A stretch of 64,000 bases of DNA. It comes from Nannochloris sp. 'desiccata'. Taxonomy: Eukaryota > Chlorophyta > Trebouxiophyceae > Chlorellales > Chlorellaceae. Positions 32,500 through 44,900 of this stretch are shown one piece after another. Positions within the stretch are counted from its first letter, which is position 1. Each line of letters begins with the position of its first letter. A model generated the notes under the pieces. That model made no database searches. It was given only the letters and a program-made list of their open reading frames with translations, and was not told the origin of the DNA. Made by a program: the position numbers and the translations under genes. The stretch is taken from contig JAGTXX020000006.1 in assembly GCA_019044685.2 (NCBI GenBank), positions 2,561,501-2,625,500 of the forward strand. The letters are read 5' to 3'.

Positions 32500-32808
32500 T
32501 ATATCCAAAATTTATGATGGCAAGAAAATCACCAGAGAAATTATTGAATAAAAAGAAGTGCTGTGCTTCGGTGGGCCACGCAGTGCTAGTGATATATTTA
32601 TACAAGATAACAGAGCAAAGCATGCGTAATGCACTTGTTAATTGTAGTCTCAGAGCCATCAACAGGTGTTCAAGCCACTCGTTAGATCCTGGGCTGCCTG
32701 AGCTTTCGCCATCCTTGAAGCGAGTTTTTGATAATTTCAACTTGAAATTCCCGTCTATATAAATCACATTTAGGATAAAGGACATCTACGCATAACATTA
32801 GTGGGAAA
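32500..32808. promoter_or_regulatory. Shared divergent promoter of uS15c and uL13c
   Basis: 309 bp separate the ATG codons of two nuclear genes for plastid ribosomal proteins on opposite strands. A bidirectional promoter is inferred from position only. A plus-strand ORF (32385-32762) crosses it but overlaps the uS15c exon and has no domain. Confidence 0.45.
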
Positions 32809-33745
32809 ATGGCCGCCTCTACTATGCAGATGGCTGCTGCCCCAGCAGCTGTTGTGCAATGCAGCCGCAGCAACGTGGTAAGTTGGTGAATTTTTATTCG
32901 AAAATGTCGTAGATGGTTTCAATCTACATATTCTAAAAGCGCGATACGTTAATTTTTGCAGAACAAGGCAAACTTTATGGGAGCTCGTCTTCCCATGGCC
33001 AAGGTCCACAGCGTAGAGGCCCGCAGGTGCCAATCGATTATTGTCAGCGCAGGTAAGATATTTGGAGCATCTAGATGAATAAAATTATAGCAGTACAAAG
33101 CCTTTGATGAGCTCTCTCATGCAGTGTTTTGAATAATTCTCTGCATGTCACCCACAATAGTTTTATTTTTTTATTAATTTTCACTATAAAACGCCATTAA
33201 TTCTCATCGTCATTTTATCTACTGTCTCTACAGCAACTATGGATAAGAGCCTCGGCCCTGACAAGTGGAATGATACATACTACCCCACCGGAGCTGATGC
33301 CGCTGCCGTCCACAAGCGTTGGTATATTGTCGATGCTGAAGGACAGACCCTCGGTCGCCTCGCTACCTTGGTCACTGACACTATCCGCGGCAAGAACAGC
33401 GTGGGATACACCCCTTCTATGGATATGGGGTCATTTGTTATCGTCATCAATGCTGAAAAAGTTGCCGTCACTGGCGCCAAGGAAACTGACAAGACCTACT
33501 TCCGTCACACCACCGGGCGCCCTGGTGGCGGTAAGATTGAAGCTCTCAGAGATCTCCGAGTTCGCATCCCTGAAAGAATTATTGAAAAGGCAGTTAGAGG
33601 TATGCTTCCCAACGGCCGTATAGGTAACGCCTTATATACTCATCTCAAGGTCTACAAAGGTGCTAGCCACCCCCACACAGCGCAGAAGCCAGTTGATATC
33701 ACTAAAAATATCAGCAAGAAACCTTCTGAGGCTACACCGATGTAA
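32809..33745 (+). CDS. Plastid ribosomal protein uL13c, nuclear encoded
   Basis: Three exons, 32809-32877, 32962-33052 and 33234-33745, give 223 residues. A transit peptide (about 53 residues, [16 protein letters not shown]...) precedes the L13 domain: [57 protein letters not shown] and [16 protein letters not shown]. This matches bacterial-type L13 and the plant plastid RPL13. It acts in early 50S assembly. Confidence 0.95.
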
Positions 33746-33943
33746 AAACATTCTCTGAATATTCTTATATTTTCCACTATACATACCATAGGGTCCCAAA
33801 ATTTTCCCCGTCGGTTTTTAGAAAAAGTTGCAACAAATATATTAATGATAGCAATTCATAAAATAGATATTAGAAGCCATTCACTTATTCATGTAACATA
33901 AATTTGAATGGAATATTTAATAGTACTAGAGTTACAGAGTCAT

Positions 33944-35601
33944 TTAATTTTTAGTGGTAGCAGCAGGGCGTGAGGATCGTTTTTCTTCTTTTTGACGCCG
34001 CTCCTTTCTTTTTTGATACAAATGCGCCACCCAGGTGGCTAGTGTTGTTATCTCTGGAGCTCGAGGGTTCGAAGCATAGTAATCTGACCAATGCGCACCT
34101 AGTGGACCAGGCATTGTGCCAAATTTCAATTGTTTTCGCTGCTGACGGGGTTGGCGTTCCTTTTCCAAGTCACTTCCGTCTTTATTTTTTTCTCCTCGCT
34201 CTTCACTGCCACAAAGAGAAAGCGGCTCATCCTCACAGGGAGAAGAATCATCGACATCTGAACCAGTATTTGGAGTTATAATACCATGTGTAGCTTCATT
34301 TGCAGCTGTAAATGCATCTCGAATGGGTTCATTAGGCCCCCGGTGCTGACATTCAAAAAAAAAAGAAGCAAAAGCAAAATCTACCGCCGCAATGTCACCA
34401 TTATTGGCTAAACAAAGGTCTGGGTTGTTAAATTGAAACAACTCTATCGGAAGCCATTTAGCTTCTGTAGGATCACCAACAGTCTTCCATGTACTACTGC
34501 TAACTCCACTGCCACTACTATCCCCATCTTTAATTTTAATTTCCGTCATAAAGGCAGTAAAACAAATAGTTCTCAGTCGACGATGTCTTTCTAGCGGCGC
34601 AGCCAGCGGAGCTTGTATATACCTCGTTCCTTTGATTTCAGCATCCCAGGCAAAGTGGGTATGTCCAAACAAATGAATATCGGGTTTTAACGCTTCAATT
34701 CTTTCTGCCAAAGGAATGCTCCCAGAAGCCTTTACGAGAGGTGGATAAAAAAGAAATCTCTTTTCTGGCATAAGGGCGATATCAGGAAGAAAGTGAGAAA
34801 AAGAAATGACATCACAATCATGTCTTGTTTTCAAAAGCTCATCCCATATAGGACCATCGTTTAGACTATCGAACCATTGGGCCAACTCGACACTGCCATG
34901 ACGCTGGCTTCCTGGCGGGAGAAGATTTTCATTTTCATCTGGCCAAGTACAGGCTGCGTAGTCTGCAATAGTAAAACGAGTTGCAGCAGGAATATCTGGA
35001 ATATCTGGATCAGTGTCAAAGCTTTTATGATGCCAGCTTTGAAGAGGAGCGATCCATACCTTGTCGTCTATTTTTTGAGGAGTCGTGTGTACTCCCAAGT
35101 CTTGGCATAGAGTTAAAATACGTTGTAGCTTTTCGTAAGAGTTTTTAGAGGCATCTATGCTACGAATCCAAAGACAATGGTTGCCTGGACAGTAGAAAAT
35201 ACAAGCAAAACGGGATTTTAGGAGTGTCAGGGTGTCTTCTAAGAGAGTGAGTTCATCACAAACGTCGCCAGCGAGTAATAGAATATCATTTCTGTAAAAA
35301 AATATGCTAGTGGAGTGCGGGTTACTAGGCAGCGTCGAGTGCTTCTGTTGAGTGCTGCAATATATCGTCAAGCGCACCTGAATGCCTGTTTATCCAAAGA
35401 TTCAGCCCACTTAAAGTTCTCAAGGTAGTCGGTATGACAATCTGAGACGCCGAAGACGCGTGGAGCAGCCTCTGTCTTGCATTGTATAGATGGTTTAAAG
35501 ATGCTATATGATGGTGCTGTATGAGTCCCCGTCGACAGGGCAGTGTGATGATCTAATCTAATTTGTGACGATCTGAAATGTTGACCAAGCATCATTGCCA
35601 T
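33944..35601 (-). CDS. Calcineurin-like metallophosphoesterase
   Basis: Two exons, 35601-35378 and 35291-33944, give 523 residues. All metal-binding blocks are present in order: SDCHTDY, LLLAGDV, CPGNHCLW, ISFSHFLP and FGHTHFAWD. The N-terminal part resembles plant and fungal uncharacterised metallophosphoesterases that start with a VSDxHTDY block. The C-terminal 200 residues are not conserved domain: acidic, then basic (RKQLKF, KRKERRQKEEKRSSR), and may be regulatory. Substrate unknown. Exon 1 has a short unconserved leader of about 48 residues. Confidence 0.87.
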
Positions 35602-35889
35602 GAGACTAGTACGTATTCGATGTATTAACGCATAATTACCTCAGAAATAAAATGTCCGAAATCAAAGTTTAAAAAGATGTAGTTCTGAGTTCAAAATTTA
35701 GCCTCCTTAGTTCTTTCTCGTTTTTCTGCCGTCAGTCTGAAGGAAGCCGCAGACTCATTCTTCTAGTACTCTTGAGCTGAAAGCGACAAATTACAACAGG
35801 AAATCACGATCATTTTTCAAAGATGACAACAAAAAAATTCAAGCAAAACAAGTACAGTTAGGAAAATAGAGAAAGTCAACAAAAACAAA

Positions 35890-37683
35890 TCAAGAGCGAC
35901 GGGTCTTTGCCCTTGTTTGTCTTCTTTGTCCCCCTCCCCCCATTCCTCCCCCTCCTTCTTTTCTGTAAAATCTCACTGTCCAAGTACTAAAAACAATCAA
36001 GAATACTATTGATACAGTACCCCAGGCAACTAAAACATGCTTTGGCCATGGTTGAGGGAATAAGCCATGTCCAAATTTAATAGTGGCCAGTGTTTCTATA
36101 AACGCAACCGCCATGCCCAGCCACGCAAACGTACCGACCTTGCGGAAAAGATCCGTGTCTCCAGAATCAATAAACTCATAGTATTCCTGTATAAAAACGA
36201 TAAAGCGATAAGAGGAAGAGCGGTGTATCAAACGGGGAGCTTTCCATGCTGGGTGAAAAAATATATGCATAGTGTAAGGGAAATGAAGAAGCAAAAGACG
36301 ATTCTTTAGATTTCTTACCTTGATTCCTGGCAGGGCGAGTAAAAACAAGAAACTCAGACGAATGGTATTCAATGGATTTGTGGGTGGCACCCATAATTCA
36401 TATTTTAAGAAGAAATGGTTCACTTCAAACAATAAAATTATTACCGCAGGAAAAAAACATTGCAAACACCTTTTCGGTGAAGAAAAGGTCTCCCACCGAA
36501 AATCTTGATAGGAATACGGTGTAAATTGCAATAGCCCACGTCGTGCTTTGGCTACTAAATTAGGTTGTTCGCTAATTCCTCTCCAATTGTACTGCTTACT
36601 TTTGAAATACCGTACCGTCCACATGCCGGTCACAATACCAATTGCATTACAAATAGCCACGTCCAGTAACCAAGAGTCCCACCAACATTCGTTGAAGTTG
36701 GGAAGCCAGTGTTGAAAGGTCAGCTCCATTAACTCGAAAGAAATACTGCATTAGAAAAAGAAATTAGCCAAGCTAGCCTTCTCCGGTAGACATCAGAAAC
36801 GAACTAGAAAAATGAGAGCGAAAATCGTGATTGTTACTTCATAAGAGTGGCTGAATTCTCTTCTAATCTTACCTAATTATCCAAAGCATGACGTTATCTC
36901 TAATAATTAATGCTTTACCCCACCATCCAAGCGTATGTGCCACTACAAATTCATCAAATATTGTTGCCTTGATAACCGGCCAATTAATACCTCCTCCATT
37001 GGGAAGTATTAAAGCACAGTTACCACCGTAACTGCGTTCATCTAAATCAACGCCCAGCTCTGGATACATGTGCTGTAGAAGTACAATAGGATATTAGAGG
37101 GAGGGAACCGGGGGAAATAATCAGAAAACACGCTTCTCAAAAGGAAATATTGTGGTGGTTCCTATGCGTAAAAGACAAAACTCATATGAAGAATTAAGTA
37201 AGCCTTACCCTAAGGAAAAGTCGTGCGTCATCTACATTCTGGAACAGCATGTACACCCAAAATAGAAGGTAACATACAGTCATGCCGTGTACTAGTTTCC
37301 AGAATGCAGGATGTGGTCGAACCATTTTTGTCGACGGGCCCTGAACAACCGAATAGCCTAGAAAAACAAGAACCAAAGCCCAAATACCTGTCTTGGCATT
37401 AAAATAGGCAGTCTGGGCAGCATCTACTGGGTTCTCAGGGCGTTGTGGAGGGTTTAAAGGGTGGCTAAAGTATGCTAGAGCCACCAGACCTGTATTTATC
37501 CAAGTTAAGTGGGAAGACGAGGATGAGACAATTTCAAGTAATTGAACAGTATTTTCAGAACGTACCAGCTAAGAGGAATGTTACTGTATGTGGAACATAT
37601 AGAAATTGGGTTGTAGGGTCATAATCTTGGGGCCCTGCAGCTCTTGGCTTTGATTGCGATTGGCTTTTTGATCGTGGAGGCAT
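35890..37683 (-). CDS. Phosphatidylserine synthase, base-exchange (PSS1/PTDSS) type
   Basis: Five exons, 37683-37566, 37489-37209, 37072-36873, 36745-36319 and 36186-35890, give 440 residues. Family blocks: QNVDDARLFLR, LDERSYGGNCALILP, FDEFVVAHTLGWWGKALIIRD, ELTFQHWLPNFNECWWDSW, LLDVAICNAIGIVTGMWTV, then FGHGLFP near the C-terminus. The enzyme exchanges serine for the head group of PE or PC in ER membranes; about ten hydrophobic spans are visible. This is the plant/animal type, not the CDP-diacylglycerol type. Intron 4 (36318-36187) is 132 nt, a multiple of three without in-frame stop, so retention would insert 44 residues; homology supports its removal. Confidence 0.93.
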
Positions 37684-38183
37684 TCTGAATTTCGATCAAC
37701 CTAATCAACCCAAACGTGTTGAATATTATTTATTACGCTAAATAAATAGTGAAAATACACATTTCACAATTGTTACTTTTACTGTGCGCGGGTTGTTCTT
37801 TACAAAATTGAAATATACCTTTAGGCCTCTACCGCCGCTGTTGTTGCCCTCCTTCTAAAGAGGAAGACAACTCTGCTATCAATTACAAAGGAATACAAAT
37901 CGCATATAAGTAAATTGGGAAAAAACAATGGGGGAGGGTCAAGGCAATGCAGAGAGGGAAGATTCATGCAAATCAAACAATTCATATATAACGGCGACAA
38001 AAGTCGTGCCGTCGCCTCAGAAATAAATTGAACAAAAAAAACAAGGAGATAATAATAAGAAAATGAAATGGGGTGTATTTTCTGTAAATGTGTGTATGCA
38101 TTCAATCAATAAATGTAGGTTATAGAATAAGAATCAAACTTATCCCTACTCTTTTCTTTACTTAAATAATGACCAAGGTTTGG
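37684..38183. other. Intergenic RBR 3' / PSS promoter
   Basis: 500 bp between co-oriented minus genes. No coding sequence is seen; the 37821-38105 ORF is low complexity. Confidence 0.5.
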
Positions 38184-41100
38184 TCAGGTGTCACTACCAC
38201 TACCGCTTTCGCCACCACTACTGCTGGGTGTGCTCTTGCGCAGCTCTTCTTCAGCACCTGCCGCTGCAGCTAACAACGCGTCTACTGGTCTATACGTCCC
38301 TCTCGCAGGAGGTGTTCCAATAATAGTGGGGCCACTTCTTCTTCTTTCCTTCTTTCTTCTTTTTCGGCCTGTTTGTAAAACGCCGTGTTCTGGATAATCA
38401 CGATGAGCATGTTGCACTTGTTCTTCCGGGAGAGTAGCCATAGAGGAGACAAGCTGCGTCCCTGCGGTGCTGACGTTCCATCTGCCAGGGGAGAGCTTCA
38501 TTGTACGACTTGGAGAAGGGAAAGAAAACTCGGTAGCACTGCTAGTTTTGATCCGATGTATAAAAGGGAGGGTGCGAGTGTTCTGCTGAGACCAAGGAGA
38601 AGTGCCAGGAGGTGGCACAGATGTCGCTGTACGTGCTGCTGTGGCTGCCGGTACTACAGCTGGTTTCAAAGGGACAGTAGGCAATTGAGGTAAAAGCAGA
38701 AATTCCCCAGCAACGATGGCTTTAAGGATCGCATGGGTTTCTGGAAGGAAAATTGTATTATAAAACTGAAATATATGAATTGTAGGGGGATACCGCTGGG
38801 ATTGATTTCGTTCAGGAGGTTGTTGTTGCTGCGGAAATGCCGGCAGCGGCAACACGCCTGCTCCACCACTTCCACTGGCATTGCTGTTAAGATACTGGTC
38901 AACCCATAAGGTGCTGACATTATATATATAATCACTCCCAAAGCATCGATTATATGCATCAAGCAAGCCACGAAACCCACCACTGAATGCCACTACTTGC
39001 TGAGTAGCTCCTTTCGTGATCCCGTACATGGCACACACCATAATTTGATCTAGGTGACGTCCATACATCAACCACGTGTGTTCTCTTAAGATTGCGTCAA
39101 CAGCGGTGACTATCTGGAGAAGAAGATGATCAGAAGCAGCGGTGGCGGCGGCGGCCATGGATTGCCCACGTAGTCCAGTTGAGGAGAAGAGCAGGTGGCT
39201 CAGACGGACAGTAACTAGCTTCAAAGCTTTATCAATAAACGCAGAGAGTAATGTATGCGCTTGCGAAGTTATTGCTTTTGGTGTGTCGGTGGTCGCTACA
39301 GCGCTGCCAAGTTTCCGTGGGGGAAGTTCTTCAGCAGTGATACCAGATGTTGTTGCTTCTCTGAGCATTTCAAAGAGAGAACTACCTTCTTCCCATGCAT
39401 ATTTCTCAATAATTCGTTCTTCTACAAACAAAAGATGCCTTTTTAGAACCTCAGACATCGTTTTTTGATGTGTTACGAAGAAACGAGGGAGCAGCCTGGC
39501 GACGGCAAACGCCGAAGCGTTGTGACAAATTTTTAAAGATGCAGGAAAGTCATACGTTGCTCCTAATTGAGCGCTAGAAAGGACGCACTCTAAGGACAGT
39601 GCCATGATGCATTGAGTTAATACCGTATTTGAAGCGATCTTATTTATTAAGGCACTTGATGCTGTATTACTAGTTGTACTAGGAGTTGTACTAGAAGTAC
39701 CAGCAGCACTGCAAGTGGCCGATCCGAGCTCTGCTTGTAAAAGAGAATTCAAGGTGCAATAAAACAGAGACATCGTAAGCTTTTTTAGCCTAGAAAAATC
39801 TAAAGTCAGACCAACGAATGCCCCAGCCCCGCCACCAGGGCGTTCTTCCTCCAGCTCCATTGGCTGTGGCGCTGGCGCTGGCCACGCAGCGGTGTGTAGC
39901 ATGCTGGTTGCCGAGGTAGCTAGATGTGTACGCGTTTCCTCTGAGACACCATACGACACAAGATGTTTTTGAATTGTATTAATATCTATCGTCATGGCTA
40001 TATTATCCAGCCATTGAAGCGCTTCGAAAGCTTCAATTGTAGAAAGGCCTCTACTTTTTCTACTTCCAACCGCCCCGACTGCCGCTTGAGAAACATGGGG
40101 AATAGGCTGTACTTCCTCCCTGGTCTTGGCCTTGCTTGGCCGAGGAGGAGTGTGCATTATATGTCCTTGAAACAGAAACCCTAAACTTTGAACATTTTGC
40201 TGCTGCGTTGCTTGGTCAATGTGAGTGAGCGACACATTTTCCGGAACTGGCAGTGCCACTGTGGCTCCTTCTTGAGCTTCTTTCTCTTCCTCTTCTTCAA
40301 GGAAAACTCTCTCGTCGATCTCTACATTCGGACAAACCACCTGATCTATATACGTATTCAAAGCATGCATAGCACTTTCAGGGACCTGTCCATCGGCATC
40401 GATAAGCCCAACAAAGAGCCTGCCGCCTGAAAAAGGGACACTGGTACCTGGAGGTACATCAAGAGGAAAGGATGACTGGCTGCTGCTATACAGCTCCTCT
40501 ACGCCAACAGGGTGGAGCCCAATAGGTGCTAGAATTTCAGCTAAAAGAGCATCGACAGCTTGAGTTAGTTTTGTCGCAGCGAGGTAGACCTGAGGGGCTA
40601 GGTCGTGCTGCTGCTCCAAAGTGCGGCAGCTGAGGGAAGCTGCTACAAGGCATTGCAAAGTATCTGCAGCACCCTTATTTGTTCTATATGGGAAGTGAAA
40701 ATGATCTGAGAAGGGCTTTCGTAGGCTTGGAGAAAAGAGAGGTGTGCTAGAGAGCAGAATATTCAAGCACGCGAGGGGGAGAGCGAGTGCATTGTGGTTG
40801 GAGGGGTCACCGCCTTGTTGGCCCGGTAGCAAAGTATGGCGAGCAGCAAAACACAAGTTCCACAGAAAACGATACAATGAGCTAGGATCAGAAGCTATGA
40901 ACGAGCCTTGATATCTCAGAGTATAATAGAACGCAAAGATTCTCTGCAAAGATTGAAAATGGGCAAGATAGATAAAGTCAATCTAGAAAAGTGAGATCAA
41001 GAAGCAACAGATCAGCACGTCAAGGATCGCACATTCAAAGATTCTCGACTCGCGATGCAGTTATCATAGATCGGTTGTACCATTGCAAGCCATTCCTGGT

Positions 41101-41394
41101 ATTGGTGTTGGCTGTGAAGACCTTCTTGGGATCTTGCTTGCTGGAGCTCCAAAATAAATCGATGAATGCTGAAACAAAACGAAAACCAAAGCGTAGCGCC
41201 TTCAGTATATCAAATTCTAGATAATTAAGAAATTATTTAAAGAGTAGTGAAACATAAACTATGCCTTACCTGGCTCCTTGAAATGATTTTAGCACCTGGT
41301 GCAGGCGGAGGGTGGCTGGAGGCGGCGTGCTGGGCTCCCCAGTGGGATTAAGTCGGAGTAAATTCGGCAGTTCTGGGTTTGGATAAGCTGTCAT
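38184..41394 (-). CDS. Retinoblastoma-related protein (RBR)
   Basis: Three exons, 41394-41270, 41168-41033 and 40943-38184, give 1006 residues. Pocket A (about 385-610) shows IEAFEALQWLDNIA, SRLKKLTMSLFYCTLNSLL, LTQCIMALSLECVL and RHLLFVEERIIEKYAWEEGS. Pocket B (about 660-850) shows IDKALKLVTVRLSHLLF, YGRHLDQIMVCAMYGITKG and IFQFYNTIFLP. RBR represses E2F/DP at the G1/S point; the green algal homologue MAT3 couples size to division. The N-terminal region has a cyclin-like stretch and a Glu-rich tract; the C-terminus is basic (RKRRKKERRRSGPTI), with Ser/Thr-Pro sites typical of CDK targets. It faces NOP14 head to head. Confidence 0.92.
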
Positions 41395-41978
41395 AGTAAA
41401 GATAAGTGGTCAATCAGGCATGCAACCTACAGATGAGAGGAGATGCAATACGATCTTGCATTGTTGAGATCACTTCCGTTATATTCAGCTTTTATTGCCT
41501 CCTCTATGGTTTGAACAGCTGTTGAAGTATTCCAGACCGTATGCATGGGTTCGTAGGATCCACTGTCTTAAATATACGCCTTCAAAGCTCCCAATAAACA
41601 CTTTCGTGGACATGAGCATGAGCACGTCGAAACCCCAAAGTCACAGCAAGAGCTGCAGGCATCCCAGCCTTGGCTCACTATTTATTCTCTATTAGCTATT
41701 GCTCCAGGTGCTGTGTACTTAATGGCTTCTTTGGGGCGGTTTCATAAGGTCTCCGAAGTTTTTTTCTAGGCGCCACTTAGTGACTAGCTACATCAGCAGG
41801 TTCAAAAAGTTTGCAACTAAATGATACTTTTGCATATGAATTTGCATCAAAGATTGATTAGTAAATTTATATTGGAAGCTCAAACACGATAATTAGAAAT
41901 GTGCATGCACATGCAAGGACAATTTTAAAATTTTCGAATTTTTCTTGATTTACCAATTCAGTGTTAAAAGAGTATAAG
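41395..41978. other. Divergent region RBR / NOP14
   Basis: 584 bp with the promoters of both genes. A small plus ORF (41495-41695) has no features. No RNA gene is seen. Confidence 0.45.
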
Positions 41979-44900
41979 ATGGCTAAAAATAAAAATAAGA
42001 AAGGTCCCAAAGGCAAACCAAAGCGGGATACAGCTCCCAATATGTTTGAACGCCTCAGTAACAAGAAGCGATTCGATGTGCTGGGTCGCAAGCCTAAAGG
42101 AGACGTGCGCAGCGTGAATAAGCTTCGTTCTGCAGCAAGTGAGAAGGTAAAATTACGCTCTCTGCATCCCACATTGCAAAATTACCAACAGATCGGTTTA
42201 TTTCATCGCCGCCTTCAATCAATGAACATCTTCTCTCGCCTCTATTCTAATATTTTAATTTTTCTATTACAGCGCAAGACTACGTTGCTTGTAGAATACA
42301 AGCAACTCAAGAAGAACAATGCTTTCATTGATCGCCGCTTCGGTGAAGACGATGAATCATTAACCAACGATGAGCGTGCTTTACTCCGTTTTCAAAAACA
42401 ACGCCTTCGAGAACTCGCAGGCAGCAAGTTCACCCTCGCCGCCGATGAAGACGATAACGCTGGAGACGACGCCCAATTAACCCATTTAGGCCGTTCTTTA
42501 GCTGAAATGGATGAAGAGGATGCTCGAATGGGTCGCGGGTGGGATGATGATGAGGATTTTGATCCTAGAATGGATGCTCAAATGACAGGGGACCTTCATT
42601 TTGGCGGCGGGTTTGTGCCTTCAAAGACTACTAGAGACATCCCTGATAATGGAAGTGAAGGAGAACAAGGTCTTAATGGAGAGGGACATAGAAAATCTAA
42701 AAAGGAAGTTATGGAAGAAATTATAGCGAAATCTAAAATGCACAAGGCTTTGAAATCTCAACAAAAGGAAGAAGATATAGTCGCCACGGAAAAATTAGAT
42801 GATGCTTGGAAAGAGTTATCTCAAGGTGGTCTTCTCGCAGGTTTATTGCGTCCTAAAGGAGCGAGTAGGAATGAGATTAAGCAAATGACTGTTGACGAGT
42901 CGGATAGAGCGTTTGATGTGCTAACTAAAGAACTCATTTTTGAAGCGAAAGCTCAGCCTGGGGATAGGACCCTGACAGCCGAGGAGCTCGCAGATTTAGA
43001 ACGGCACCGATTGGAGGAGTTGGAGAAACAGCGTGTGAAGAGACAAAAGGGGGAGAGTGGATATATTGGTGGTGATGATTTGGAAGATGATTTTGAAGAA
43101 GGCCTTGGGGATGGAGCAGGTGGCAGTTATGGTGGTGGGGAAGAAGGAGAAGCAGTCATGCCGCTCGGTGGCTATGCAGCCCGTCGTGCAAAGCGGGCAC
43201 AAAAGGAAGCTGAACGTGCGAAAAAGAAACGCCGTCGTGGTGATACTAGTGATGATAGTAGTGGTAGTGAAGATGAAGAAAATGGCACTGGTAGTGAAGA
43301 AGAAGAGGAAGAAGAAGATGAGGAAGATGTTGATGCTCTGTTGACTGCGTTGGATATGAGAAGAAAACAAAGAGCAATGGGAGATCATCCTTTACAGGAG
43401 GCATTCCGTGGTGTTGCTGCAAAGTTAATGGTAAAGCATGGATTAGCGGAAGAAGAGGGGGAAGAAAGTGAGGAAGAAAGTGAGGAAGAAAGTGAGGGTG
43501 GTTCTAGTGGTTCTAGTGATCAGGAGAGCGAGGAAAGCCAAGAAGAGGACGCTTCCGCCCCTGCTACTGCTATCGTTGGTGGCAAACCTAGCAAAAGCAA
43601 CAAGTCTAATAATCAATACCCTGAAGAAAAATTAATTACAATGCACATGAGTTTCACTCCCCGGCTGCCGGAAAAGTATGCAGAGTTTTCTTCGATGGCC
43701 GAAAATCATTCTTCTGAAGACCTTGGTGAGCTGTTACGCCGTATCCGTGGGTTTAACGCAACTGCATTAAGCACCGATGGCCGTAAGAAGACGCAAGTCC
43801 TTTATGGCTGTGTCGTACAGCATTATGTGAGTATGGCTGGGACGGTACCATTGCCTATGAGTCACCTAGACGCATTGGTCCCTCATATTTTAGAATTAAC
43901 CCCCCAAGTCCCATTTTATGCTGCTACGTTAGCACGAGCCCGGTTACAACGAGCCCATCAACAGATGGCGCAACGTTTAAAAGATCCTGTCATGCGCGCT
44001 GCTGCCTGGCCGGCACCTAAAACATTGCTTTTATTAAAGTTATTAACCACTGTGTACCCTGTTTCTGATAAGAAACATCCGGTATTGACACCTGCAAGTT
44101 TGTTCGCCTGTTCTGCATTGTCTCTCTGTCCATTAGCGAGACCGAGAGATGTTGCTTCCGGGCTGTTTTTGGCAACGGTGGCTGTGCAAATGCATTCTGG
44201 TGCCAAAAGATTCTGTCCTGAACCTCTAGAATTTGCAGTTAACATCCTTCGTAGTTGCTACACTCGTACTGTTAGTGATACGAGAAATTCTACAAATGAA
44301 GGAGCTGAACAGCAGCAAATATGGCTGGCATTGACTGCCAGTGATACTTCAACTGCTCCGATGTCCCCATCAGAAATTGAAAACGTATCTTTACAGAAAA
44401 TTTTCAGCCCTACTGAAGATTCTTCCCACTATCTCATTTCTGGAGAGTTCAAGTGTGCTGCTGCTGGTGTAGCTATTCGCCTTATTGGTAGAGTTGCCGA
44501 GTCTTTAGATGGAGTTGATGCCTTACCTGAAATCATGGCGCCAGCAATAGAAGTTTTGAAAAATGTTGTGAAAGCTGCGTCTACCACCAGTAGTAATTCA
44601 GAGGGTGCTGGTGCGAATGGCATTGCAAATGGAAAGCACAAAAAGAAGAAAACGAGCGCTGATAAGAAAGACATTACTGTAGCACCAGGTGTTGCTGCAT
44701 TAGCTGAGGATATTTTAGAAAAAATAAATACCACAGTCACCTCTATTGCTTCTCGCCGTCGCCCTCTCTTCAACAAGACCCTTGCTGCAGTTCCTGAAGC
44801 CAGGCAATTCAATCCTCGGTATGAAGAGAACTTTGCTAGTGGTAAAAATTACGATCCTGATCGTGATCGTGCTGAAAGGAAGAAACTTCAGAGGGAGTTG

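Noticed and set aside
32385..32762. 125-codon plus-strand ORF between uS15c and uL13c
   Set aside because: It overlaps uS15c exon 1 antisense and covers the shared promoter; no recognisable domain.
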